Shown one piece after another: positions 14,337-21,238 of a stretch of DNA of 21,558 bases (position 1 is the first letter of the stretch; each line of letters starts with the position of its first letter). Location: positions 1 to 21,558 of the forward strand of contig CAMNNV010000005.1 of assembly GCA_946546075.1 (NCBI GenBank), in the 5' to 3' direction. This stretch comes from an uncultured Bacillota bacterium (GTDB lineage: Bacteria > Bacillota > Clostridia > Peptostreptococcales > Anaerovoracaceae). The position numbers and the translations under genes are program-made. The notes under the pieces were generated by a model. It was not told the DNA's origin, ran no database searches, and saw only the letters and a list, made by a program, of their open reading frames with translations.

Positions 14337-16043
14337 TCATTCCTCCTTGTAAAGTGGGATCGTGAATGTGAAAGTGGACCCGTATCCGTATTCACTTTCG
14401 ACATAGATCTCTCCGCGATGAGCCTCGATGATCTCCTTGCTGAGAGTCAGTCCCAGTCCGTGTCCACTAGCGTCGACCTCTCTATTATACCCCACTCGAT
14501 AAAATCTGTCGAATATATATGACATCTGGGCATCTTTGATGCCTACACCATGGTCTTTGACGGAGACCATGAAGAATTCCTCTCTGTCGTCTATGACGAG
14601 TTTCAGCTGCAGGAATCTGCTTTTGCCGGAATATTTGATGGCATTGCTTATGAGGTTTGAAATGACCTGATTGATTCTTTCGAGGTCGATAACGAGCCAG
14701 TAGCGACTCAGTTTCTTGATGTCGGCAGTAACGGATACGGTAAAGCCGGATCGTTCGGCATCAGGCACATTCCTGTTGATAAGGGCTTCGGCGACTTCGC
14801 CTGCCGTGAACATCTCGTAGTTGAAGGTTACCTGATTCGCATCGAATTTCGAAAGCTGGTCGAGGTCATCGATGAGCTTCTTCATGGTAAGTGTCTTCGA
14901 AAGGATGATGTCCATCGCTTCGGCCTTGTCGCTTTCGCTGTCCATGGTGCCATCCTGGATGGCTGTCAGGAATCCTGCGATGGAAGTGATAGGCGTCCTG
15001 AGCTCATGGGAAATGTAGGATAAAAGGATGTTCCTTCTTCTCGTATCATTCGCTCTTTCGACTTCGGCGGATTTCATATCCGTAACGTCTCTCATCGTGC
15101 CAACCATGAGATTCGATTCGCCATCTTTGTCTTTCGTGAAAGCATACTGGAATTCGCACCAGAATTTCGTCCCGGACTTGCGGTAGAGCTCGAGAGCCGG
15201 ATATTCGTTTCTCTTGAGTCTGCCTTCGAACAGGTCGGCAACGTCTCCTGCAAAGGATTCGACGGTTATGTTCTGTATGAGACGCGGGTTCGTATAGAAC
15301 TCGTTCGGCGAGTAACCCGTAAGATCTTTGACGGACGGCGACATATAGAGAAACATCGGTGATGGCTCGAGTCTGTAGCAGAACATTACGTCATGAGAAT
15401 TCTCTACGATCGTGGAGTACATGTCGTTTGTCATATTGGACTGATATCTTATATACGAAGAGTAGATCGTAAGCGTGGTGAAGCATACGATGTAGCCGAG
15501 AATAACTTCGATGAGAAAGAAGTTCGATGATATGTCCAGGAACACCTCTCCGACCGAAAGCGCAGCCTTTGCACCTCCCCAGAAAAAGAAGAGCATGGAA
15601 GTGACGAGCCTGTACAGGAGATCCACATCCCACCTGGCGTACAGGTTACGGGCTGCAAAGAATGCGATGCCCAGCTGGAACACGGATATCGGCAGATAGA
15701 ACGAAAGCAGGTCCACGTCATAGACGATGCAGATACCTGCAAAGAGTACCATATAAAGCGAGAATCTGTACCAGTAGCCGGGGATCTTGCGGTGGATCAG
15801 CAGGTATGTACCGAGCAGCAGCAGCAGCATATTGGTCATATCAAGCATTTTTCTTATCTGCAGGAAGAGGTTGTCATCCGTGACATAGTAAAAGTGCAAC
15901 AGAAAAAGACTGAGGGCATAAGCTGTCCATGCAGCGCCCCAGAGTCTCATGAAGTTTTCGTGACCTCTTGCGAATACAAAAAAATGCAGAAGCGCAAAGA
16001 TCATCATAAGTATTGAAAATGCAATGATACCGATACTGTTCAT
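14337..16043 (-). CDS. PAS-domain sensor histidine kinase with seven N-terminal membrane segments
   Basis: A 568-residue membrane kinase. Residues 1-200 hold about seven hydrophobic helices (near 3-24, 33-53, 68-83, 93-110, 113-131, 145-165, 174-196) with short loops, so the signal is probably sensed in the membrane. A PAS domain (about 205-327, ending LMVGTMRDVTDMKSAE) follows. The dimerisation/phospho-acceptor helix has H346 in SHELRTP. The ATPase domain has N467 (LISNAIKYS), D497 (DHGVGI), FDRFYR and GHGLGL (527-532). All catalytic boxes are intact. The ribosome site is AGGA at 16049-16046. It is divergent from a symporter gene with overlapping promoter regions, suggesting control of, or sensing of, that transporter's substrate. 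Confidence 0.93.
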   Translation of the reverse strand: MNSIGIIAFSILMMIFALLHFFVFARGHENFMRLWGAAWTAYALSLFLLHFYYVTDDNLFLQIRKMLDMTNMLLLLLGTYLLIHRKIPGYWYRFSLYMVLFAGICIVYDVDLLSFYLPISVFQLGIAFFAARNLYARWDVDLLYRLVTSMLFFFWGGAKAALSVGEVFLDISSNFFLIEVILGYIVCFTTLTIYSSYIRYQSNMTNDMYSTIVENSHDVMFCYRLEPSPMFLYMSPSVKDLTGYSPNEFYTNPRLIQNITVESFAGDVADLFEGRLKRNEYPALELYRKSGTKFWCEFQYAFTKDKDGESNLMVGTMRDVTDMKSAEVERANDTRRRNILLSYISHELRTPITSIAGFLTAIQDGTMDSESDKAEAMDIILSKTLTMKKLIDDLDQLSKFDANQVTFNYEMFTAGEVAEALINRNVPDAERSGFTVSVTADIKKLSRYWLVIDLERINQVISNLISNAIKYSGKSRFLQLKLVIDDREEFFMVSVKDHGVGIKDAQMSYIFDRFYRVGYNREVDASGHGLGLTLSKEIIEAHRGEIYVESEYGYGSTFTFTIPLYKEE

Positions 16044-16064
16044 TTCCTATCTCCCTTGCGAACC

Positions 16065-16093
16065 ATTATATCATATCCGAGGCTTTTGTGTTA
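16065..16093 (-). promoter_or_regulatory. Promoter of the kinase/response-regulator operon
   Basis: On the minus strand TGA-TATAAT (16073-16065) is a perfect extended -10, with TAACAC (16093-16088) as a moderate -35 at 17 bp. The start near 16058 leaves a ~15-nt leader containing the kinase ribosome site. Confidence 0.7.
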
Positions 16094-16097
16094 GAAT
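16089..16097 (+). promoter_or_regulatory. Extended -10 promoter of the first symporter gene
   Basis: TGT-TAGAAT (16089-16097) is the only good -10 before the symporter ATG at 16104, with no clear -35 at the right distance. Initiation ~7 nt downstream would fall on the start codon itself. It overlaps the -35 of the opposing kinase promoter, so the two promoters probably compete. Confidence 0.5.
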
Positions 16098-16103
16098 CAT
16101 GGT

Positions 16104-17573
16104 ATGGTTACGAATGCGATCAATTTGCTGCTGATATGTGCCTTTGCATTCATCCCGCTTCTTCTTGGAGAGAGAGCAAGGATGAGGTCAACAGGCAGCA
16201 CAGAAGACTTTATCCTGCAGAGCAGGAGACTAAAACTTTTCCCTATGTACGCGACGGTATTCGCTACGTATATGAGTGCCTTTGCGTTCATGGGAGGCAT
16301 AGGGTACTTTTTTGAGAATGGTCCGGTCTATATGACAACGATAGGCTGGGACATGCTTTTTGCTGTGCTCTTTATTATTCTGGGAAGGCGGATATGGCAT
16401 TACGGCAGACGCAGCGGTTACATGACTGCAACGGATTTCTTTGACGGCATCTACAGCTCTGAAGTCCTGAATATCACCGTCACGATCATAACGATATTCT
16501 GTACCATGCTGTATCTTCAGGCGCAGATCGCTGGTGCGATCATACTGATCCAGGTCAGCACCCACGGCATGATATCCACATACGTGGGAGGAATCATATT
16601 CTTCGCCATCCTCGTTATCTATCTCTGGGAGGGCGGACTTCGCGCTGTTGCGATGACCGATATCTTTTATGGCGTCCTGATCGTAGTGGCAATGGTCAGC
16701 ACAGGACTGTTTCTCATGCATACGGCAGGAGGCGTCGGCAAGGTGTTTCCGGAACTTATCTCTATGGATCCGGGATACGTTTCGATCTCAAGGGAAACGG
16801 GCAAGCAGCAGATACTCATGTGGATCTGCCTCTTCATCGTAGTCCCTCTCGGTGCCTTCATGGGACCGCAGATCTGGATCAGAAACTATGCCTCGGCAAG
16901 TTCCGGCAACTTTACTGTGCTCCCGCTGCTTCTGGGAGTCTCGTCCATAATCTGTGTGGGTACGCTCTGCTCCGGCAGCGCAAGTATCGTGCTGGCAGAG
17001 GACAAGAGCAATCCGCTGGAAGTAATACTGGGACTTCTGTCGGCCAACGCACATCCGCTGTTCTATGCCTTCGTGACGGCCGGGATCTTCGCCGCCATCT
17101 TTTCTACTGCAAATTCTCAGGTACATGCTCTGGCAGCGGTATACACCATAGACATCCACAAACGTTACTTCAATGATAAGCTGCCTGACAGACGCCTCGT
17201 ATTTCTGGCAAAATGGGCGGTGCTCTTTGTTTCTGTGATTTCCTATATCCTGATGATCATGGTACCTCACAATCTCTTCGATCTTGCGGTACTAGGTATG
17301 GGAGGCATCGTTCAGCTCATCGTTCCCGTTATAGGTGCGATGTTCTGGAAGAGATCCTCTGCGAGAGCAGCCGAAGTCGGGATCCTGGCAGGGGAGGCAC
17401 TGTTTGTGGGACTTCTGGTGCTCACTCACATGGATTACAGCATATGCGCGGTGGCGGCACTGATACTCAACAGTGCTTTGTTTGGCATACTGTCTCTTAC
17501 CACGTTCCCGGAAGTTTCCGTATCTAGAAGGATAGAGTCGGCCAGACGAGATTACCAGAGCAGAGATTACTAA
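16104..17573 (+). CDS. Sodium:solute symporter (SSS family), first copy
   Basis: A 489-residue multi-pass transporter, near the usual SSS length, that should couple a sodium gradient to uptake of a small organic solute. Family features are the N-terminal TEDFILQSRR (33-42), the early helix TYMSAFAFMGGIGYFF (55-70), the motif GGLRAVAMTDIFYGVL (177-192), and the Na-site helix AAIFSTANSQVHALAA with S334/T335. About 13 membrane segments are apparent. There is no Shine-Dalgarno sequence before the ATG, though hydrophobic residues begin at once, so a later start is unlikely. It has no adjacent small partner; the DUF3311-like gene across the two-component system is the candidate. Substrate unknown (amino acid, carboxylate and other solutes are all possible in this family). 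Confidence 0.92.
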   Translation: MVTNAINLLLICAFAFIPLLLGERARMRSTGSTEDFILQSRRLKLFPMYATVFATYMSAFAFMGGIGYFFENGPVYMTTIGWDMLFAVLFIILGRRIWHYGRRSGYMTATDFFDGIYSSEVLNITVTIITIFCTMLYLQAQIAGAIILIQVSTHGMISTYVGGIIFFAILVIYLWEGGLRAVAMTDIFYGVLIVVAMVSTGLFLMHTAGGVGKVFPELISMDPGYVSISRETGKQQILMWICLFIVVPLGAFMGPQIWIRNYASASSGNFTVLPLLLGVSSIICVGTLCSGSASIVLAEDKSNPLEVILGLLSANAHPLFYAFVTAGIFAAIFSTANSQVHALAAVYTIDIHKRYFNDKLPDRRLVFLAKWAVLFVSVISYILMIMVPHNLFDLAVLGMGGIVQLIVPVIGAMFWKRSSARAAEVGILAGEALFVGLLVLTHMDYSICAVAALILNSALFGILSLTTFPEVSVSRRIESARRDYQSRDY

Positions 17574-17607
17574 AATAGTTAAATTGACTGAAAATTAAAT
17601 TTAATTA

Positions 17608-17698
17608 AACACAAATCTAAAGATATCCTAAAATTGGATAATAAACATATGAGATAATACTTTTATGCGCTAAAATCTATTTACGAAGTATTTGTGTT
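17608..17698 (+). promoter_or_regulatory. AT-rich leader/promoter region of the second symporter operon
   Basis: The 159-bp gap 17574-17732 holds no gene. The best promoter is TGA-GATAAT (17650-17658, extended -10) with no good -35. AACACAAAT (17608-17616) and ATTTGTGTT (17690-17698) are exact inverted repeats 73 bp apart, flanking that promoter; TATCC/GGATA (17624-17640) is a smaller one. There is no clear terminator for the upstream symporter, so some read-through is possible. Operator function is inferred. Confidence 0.4.
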
Positions 17699-17732
17699 GT
17701 TTTTATTTTTATTATAAGGAAGGAGGACTTAT

Positions 17733-17921
17733 ATGATTATAGGAATGCCCGCAGCGACGTTCTTTGCAACATTGATCTGGCCGTTCGTATATATGGCTGC
17801 TGCAATCATTGACTATTTCATCATGAAGAAGCAGGACGAACAGATCGATGACACAGAATTCGAACAGAGCCTCGTAGGAAGAGCGGCTAAGGCACAGCAC
17901 GAGGGAGGTGAAAACAAATGA
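17733..17921 (+). CDS. Small membrane accessory protein of the second symporter
   Basis: A 62-residue protein with one hydrophobic segment (about 5-30, ATFFATLIWPFVYMAAAIIDYF) and a charged tail (MKKQDEQIDDTEFEQ...). AGGAGG (17721-17726) 6 nt before the ATG is one of the strongest ribosome sites in the window. Its stop overlaps the symporter start by 4 nt (ATGA), implying coupled translation and probable physical association. Small proteins directly before SSS transporters are known in Firmicutes (annotated as symporter small accessory proteins). It has no sequence likeness to the DUF3311-like protein near the first symporter. A role in assembly or stability is inferred. Confidence 0.8.
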   Translation: MIIGMPAATFFATLIWPFVYMAAAIIDYFIMKKQDEQIDDTEFEQSLVGRAAKAQHEGGENK

Positions 17922-19558
17922 GAGTAGAGGTAATCGTACTTATTTGTTATTTCGCCGGCATGATTGCCATGGGTCTTTACTGGAACAGAAGAGCTAAAAA
18001 CTCTGAGGACTACATGGTAGGCGGAAGGTCAATGGGACCTCTCGTTACAGCACTTACACTGCAGACCACAGCAATGTCAGGTTACATGTTCATGGGTGGT
18101 CCTGCAGCATCAGCAACGCTTGGTTATTTCGCAGTATTCTATGCAGTAGGTGACGCTGGTGGTGGTTTGATCAACATCACTGTACTGGGTAGAAGAATGA
18201 GAAGACTTTCTCAGCTGCTGGACGCTATTTCACCAATTGAGTATCTGGAGAAGAGATACGAATCCATTCCTGTTAAGGTTCTCGGATGCGTGATCGGTGT
18301 ATTCGGACTTTCAATGTACGTACTGGCTCAGTTCCTGGCAACAGGTAAGACGCTCGTATCACTGTTCGGATTCCCTCTCTCCGTTGGTCTCATCGTTGGT
18401 GTAACAGTTATCCTGTTCTACACATTCGTAGGCGGATACTTCGCAGTAGCTTGGACAGACGTAATCCAGGGATTCATCATGATCGGTTCCCTGATCATCA
18501 TCTTCATTATGATGATGAGCCACTTCGGATGGTTCGCAGGACTCAATGCTGAGCTTGCTAAGCTGGATCCTACACTCCTGGGAGTATGGGGTAGAGGCAA
18601 CATCTACGAAGGAGGCTACGGTGTACTTGCAGGTGCGATATTGATATATCTGGTAGGTTACATGGGACTGCCACACTCCGTAAACAAGCACATGGCTATG
18701 GAGAAACCTAAGGCAGCTAAGACATCCGTACTGTATGCTACGATCTGGACTCAGCTGTTCTGCTTCATCCCTTACTTCCTGGGAATGGGCGGCATGGTTC
18801 TGTTCTCCGGTGGCATAACTGCTAACATGGACAACATTGCTGCTGATGGAACTTATCCTGCTCTGCAGGCTGCAGGTCTGATCAACGGCGACATCGAGAT
18901 GATCATTCCATCCCTGACTCAGATGATGTTCCCTGGCGTACTTACCGGTATCGTTCTGACAGCTATCATGTCAGCTATCATGTCAACTGTAGCAGCTCTG
19001 ATGCTCCTGATCGCTACGATCGTATCCATCGACTTCTACAAGAGATGGCTCAGACCTGAGGCTTCAGATGCAAGAGTAGTATTCGTATCAAGAGGTACGA
19101 TCATCGTAGTAGCTATCGTTGGTATCATCATCGCTATTACGAACCCACCTGGAATCTTCCAGCTGGTAATCGACAACTTCAGCTTCATGTCTTGCTGCTT
19201 CCTGCCTAGCTTCGTTTGCGCGATCTGGTGGAAGAAGGCAAACGCTACAGGTTCTGTAGCTTCCATGCTGGCTGCTGGTATCGTTGTTCAGATCTGGTCA
19301 CACGGTGGACTGGATGTTGTAACTGGATGCCACCAGATGTTCGTAGGACTTATCGCAGGATGCCTGGCTATGTTCATCGGATCACATTTCGGTAAGCCGA
19401 CAAGCCCTGAGATGTGCGAACTCATGGAGAGAGCTAAAGGTAAGAAGATCGACGTTTCCAAGGATGTACAGGTTGCTTCATCCAAGCACCTGAGCACTGA
19501 GACGAAGGCTATTTCACAGTTCGTATTCAACAGAAGATACGGTTCTGAGATGGCTTAA
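17918..19558 (+). CDS. Sodium:solute symporter (SSS family, PutP-like), second copy
   Basis: A 546-residue transporter closer to the classical PutP pattern than the first copy: SEDYMVGGRSMGPLVTALTL (29-48), the early helix TAMSGYMFMGGPAAS (51-65), GGYFAVAWTDVIQG (172-185), LPHSVNKHMA (251-260), and the Na-site helix SAIMSTVAALMLL with S356/T357. About 13 membrane segments and a ~50-residue hydrophilic C-terminus (THFGKP-like SHFGKPTSPEMCELMERAKGK) are visible. The ribosome site GGGAGGTG (17903-17910) lies in the upstream small gene. Its codons favour GGT, GCT, GTA and CTG over the GCG/GGC/ATC-rich usage of the neighbours, suggesting strong expression or a different history. Proline, other amino acids or organic acids are plausible substrates. 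Confidence 0.93.
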   Translation: MRVEVIVLICYFAGMIAMGLYWNRRAKNSEDYMVGGRSMGPLVTALTLQTTAMSGYMFMGGPAASATLGYFAVFYAVGDAGGGLINITVLGRRMRRLSQLLDAISPIEYLEKRYESIPVKVLGCVIGVFGLSMYVLAQFLATGKTLVSLFGFPLSVGLIVGVTVILFYTFVGGYFAVAWTDVIQGFIMIGSLIIIFIMMMSHFGWFAGLNAELAKLDPTLLGVWGRGNIYEGGYGVLAGAILIYLVGYMGLPHSVNKHMAMEKPKAAKTSVLYATIWTQLFCFIPYFLGMGGMVLFSGGITANMDNIAADGTYPALQAAGLINGDIEMIIPSLTQMMFPGVLTGIVLTAIMSAIMSTVAALMLLIATIVSIDFYKRWLRPEASDARVVFVSRGTIIVVAIVGIIIAITNPPGIFQLVIDNFSFMSCCFLPSFVCAIWWKKANATGSVASMLAAGIVVQIWSHGGLDVVTGCHQMFVGLIAGCLAMFIGSHFGKPTSPEMCELMERAKGKKIDVSKDVQVASSKHLSTETKAISQFVFNRRYGSEMA

Positions 19559-19591
19559 TCTTGAAGAAACTTACTCAATTCTTATAAACAC

Positions 19592-19619
19592 GTGCGGGAT
19601 CGGATCTCCGATCCCGCAC
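19592..19619 (+). terminator. Strong hairpin after the second symporter, lacking a U-tract
   Basis: A perfect 12-bp GC-rich stem, GTGCGGGATCGG (19592-19603) with CCGATCCCGCAC (19608-19619), loop ATCT. The following bases TTGACTATC are not a U-tract, so it may act as an inefficient terminator or as a 3'-end stabiliser of an abundant transcript. Confidence 0.6.
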
Positions 19620-19624
19620 TTGAC

Positions 19625-19653
19625 TATCACGACAAAAAACCCCACAATATAAT
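19625..19653 (+). promoter_or_regulatory. Promoter of the acidic-tail protein/LUD operon
   Basis: TATAAT (19648-19653) is perfect; TATCAC (19625-19630) at 17 bp is a weak -35. A TTGACT at 19620-19625 is too far away (22 bp). Confidence 0.6.
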
Positions 19654-19692
19654 TTGTGTGAAGACGTTGATCCCCGATAAATGGAGAAGAAA

Positions 19693-20580
19693 ATGGCATT
19701 ATTCAGAAAGAAAAAAAAGAGCAGTATCAATTCTGCTGCAGGTCAGGTAGCAACGAAGGAAGATCTCAGATTCAAAGATGACGCAGTATATCTCTACGAT
19801 GATGAGATGACTCGTCTCGAAGAAAACGACGATCCCAGGATAACTATCAAGGTCCTTTCGGCCAGATACGATGCGAAAGAAGCACTCATGCTGCTTCTCC
19901 ATACAGACCCGTCTCTTGATATCCAGGAAATAGAGGAATTCTATTATCCGTACGTTCGGTTCCGCTATCTCATCAGAGTTGGCAAGAAAACGAAACGTTT
20001 CGACAAGCTCAATAAGATCCTGGACTGTTCTGTGGACAGAGTAAGTGGTACGCCGTATGAAGCTTACGGAATTCCTGAATATGAAGAGACGGAAGTCTAT
20101 AGAGAGGACATGCTGGATATACAGGTCCCACTCGTGGAATGTTATGATATCGCTCATGATTTTGCCATGAAACTATATATCAGCAAAGGCAAGCTCATGA
20201 TGACTCCTGATTTCCAGATCATCGAGGAAGAAGAATTCTTCAAGAGATTCTTCGTCGTCAACTGTCTGGATCCTGCAGGACTGCCGTATGACATCCTGGT
20301 GGACGCCGTTGACGGCGGCATGACGATCCTCGACAGCGAACTCCATCTGGATCTCATCGAGAAGAGCAAGAACCTCCTGGGCGGCGATGACAACATTCTG
20401 GAAGACGGCGAAGTCATCGAAGGCGAAGTCCTCGAGGGCGAGGCTCTGGAAGACATCGAGATCCTGGAAGACCTGGAATCGATCGAGATCATCGGAGAGG
20501 AAGATCGTGTAGAAGAAGAATCGGAGGTCGAGGAAGAAGTCACATTCATCGACATCGAAGAGTACGAAACGAAGGAGTAG
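19693..20580 (+). CDS. Hypothetical protein with basic N-terminus and long acidic C-terminal tail
   Basis: A 295-residue protein I do not recognise. No signal peptide or membrane segment is visible. It opens with a basic patch (RKKKKSS, 5-11); residues 45-225 look like a folded domain with a central FYYPYVRFRYLIRVGKKTKRF (83-103) and LDCSVDRVSGTPYEAYGIPEYEE; residues 236-295 are a low-complexity acidic tail built from GE/EG/ED pairs with regularly spaced I, L and V. The start at 19693 is preferred: GGAG (19683-19686) sits 6 nt before it, while the in-frame ATG at 19681 has no ribosome site. Four nt separate it from the LUD-domain gene, so the two are co-transcribed. The opposite charges of the ends could allow self-masking or binding to a basic partner, but that is a guess. 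Confidence 0.8.
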   Translation: MALFRKKKKSSINSAAGQVATKEDLRFKDDAVYLYDDEMTRLEENDDPRITIKVLSARYDAKEALMLLLHTDPSLDIQEIEEFYYPYVRFRYLIRVGKKTKRFDKLNKILDCSVDRVSGTPYEAYGIPEYEETEVYREDMLDIQVPLVECYDIAHDFAMKLYISKGKLMMTPDFQIIEEEEFFKRFFVVNCLDPAGLPYDILVDAVDGGMTILDSELHLDLIEKSKNLLGGDDNILEDGEVIEGEVLEGEALEDIEILEDLESIEIIGEEDRVEEESEVEEEVTFIDIEEYETKE

Positions 20581-20584
20581 AGAG

Positions 20585-21208
20585 ATGGATCTCGAGAAGA
20601 CGATCAAGTCGTTAGAGAAGAAACTCTATAAGGTGTCAGTATTCGATAGTGCAAAGGATGCAGCGGACTATCTTGATTCGGAGATCGACGGTAAGGTAGT
20701 GGGTTTCGGAGACTCGCGGACCATGATCGATATGGAACTCTACGACAGGCTTTCTGCCCACAACACGGTCTATGACCCGTATCAGGGCAAAGACAACGAT
20801 GAGTTTCTGGAGATCGCCAAGAAGACGCTGCTGACAGATGTCTTTCTCACATCCGTCAATGCCATGGCGGAGACCGGGGAGATGATCAACATCGACGGTA
20901 CAGGAAATCGTGTTGCAGGTTCTCTGTTCTACCATGACAAAGTCTTTTTCATCGTAGGCACCAACAAAATCGAGCCCGATGCAGAGAAGGCACTGTGGCG
21001 TGCCCGCAACGTGGCAGCTCCAAAGAATTCACTCAAGTACGATCTGCCGACCCCGTGCGTCGCGCACTACAAGAAGACAGGAGAACTCAAGTGCTTCGAC
21101 TGCCTCAGTCCTGAGCGCATCTGCAACGGGATCATCACTTATCACAGGAAGATGAACGACATCGATGAAGTAGAAGTCGTTCTGATCAAAGAAGAAATGG
21201 GATTTTAA
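20585..21208 (+). CDS. LUD-domain (DUF162) protein, lactate-utilisation-like
   Basis: A 207-residue soluble protein of the LUD superfamily (LutC/YkgG relatives). Markers are VGFGDSRTMIDMELYDRL (39-56), TSVNAMAETGEMINIDGTGN (89-108), and KVFFIVGTNKIEPD (119-132) near the usual positions. A C-terminal cysteine group, C158, C170, C173 and C180 (CFDC...C), is common in the short stand-alone LUD proteins and could bind metal or an FeS cluster. Stand-alone members lack assigned reactions; the LutA and LutB partners of lactate oxidation are not in this window. AGGAG (20573-20577) lies 7 nt before the ATG, inside the end of the upstream gene. Confidence 0.88.
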   Translation: MDLEKTIKSLEKKLYKVSVFDSAKDAADYLDSEIDGKVVGFGDSRTMIDMELYDRLSAHNTVYDPYQGKDNDEFLEIAKKTLLTDVFLTSVNAMAETGEMINIDGTGNRVAGSLFYHDKVFFIVGTNKIEPDAEKALWRARNVAAPKNSLKYDLPTPCVAHYKKTGELKCFDCLSPERICNGIITYHRKMNDIDEVEVVLIKEEMGF

Positions 21209-21235
21209 TAGAGACCGCAGTTCGCGGTCTCTATT
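21207..21235. terminator. Bidirectional hairpin between convergent genes
   Basis: A 12-bp perfect stem AATAGAGACCGC (21207-21218) with GCGGTCTCTATT (21224-21235), loop AGTTC. It starts within the LUD stop codon and ends 3 bp before the stop of the opposing gene. Neither side has a long T-run, so efficiency is uncertain. Confidence 0.7.
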
Positions 21236-21238
21236 ATG

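Noticed and set aside
14336..14404. N-terminal extension of the response regulator
   Set aside because: It runs through the kinase's last codons and adds residues not found in the family; the start at 14335 has AGGAGG at 6 nt.
19681..19692. Earlier ATG for the acidic-tail protein
   Set aside because: No ribosome site before it, and its own bases supply the GGAG for the ATG at 19693.
20154..20607. Two long minus-strand frames opposite the acidic tail
   Set aside because: They are serine-rich or aspartate/phenylalanine-rich mirrors of the GAA/GAC codon run and carry no ribosome site or motif.
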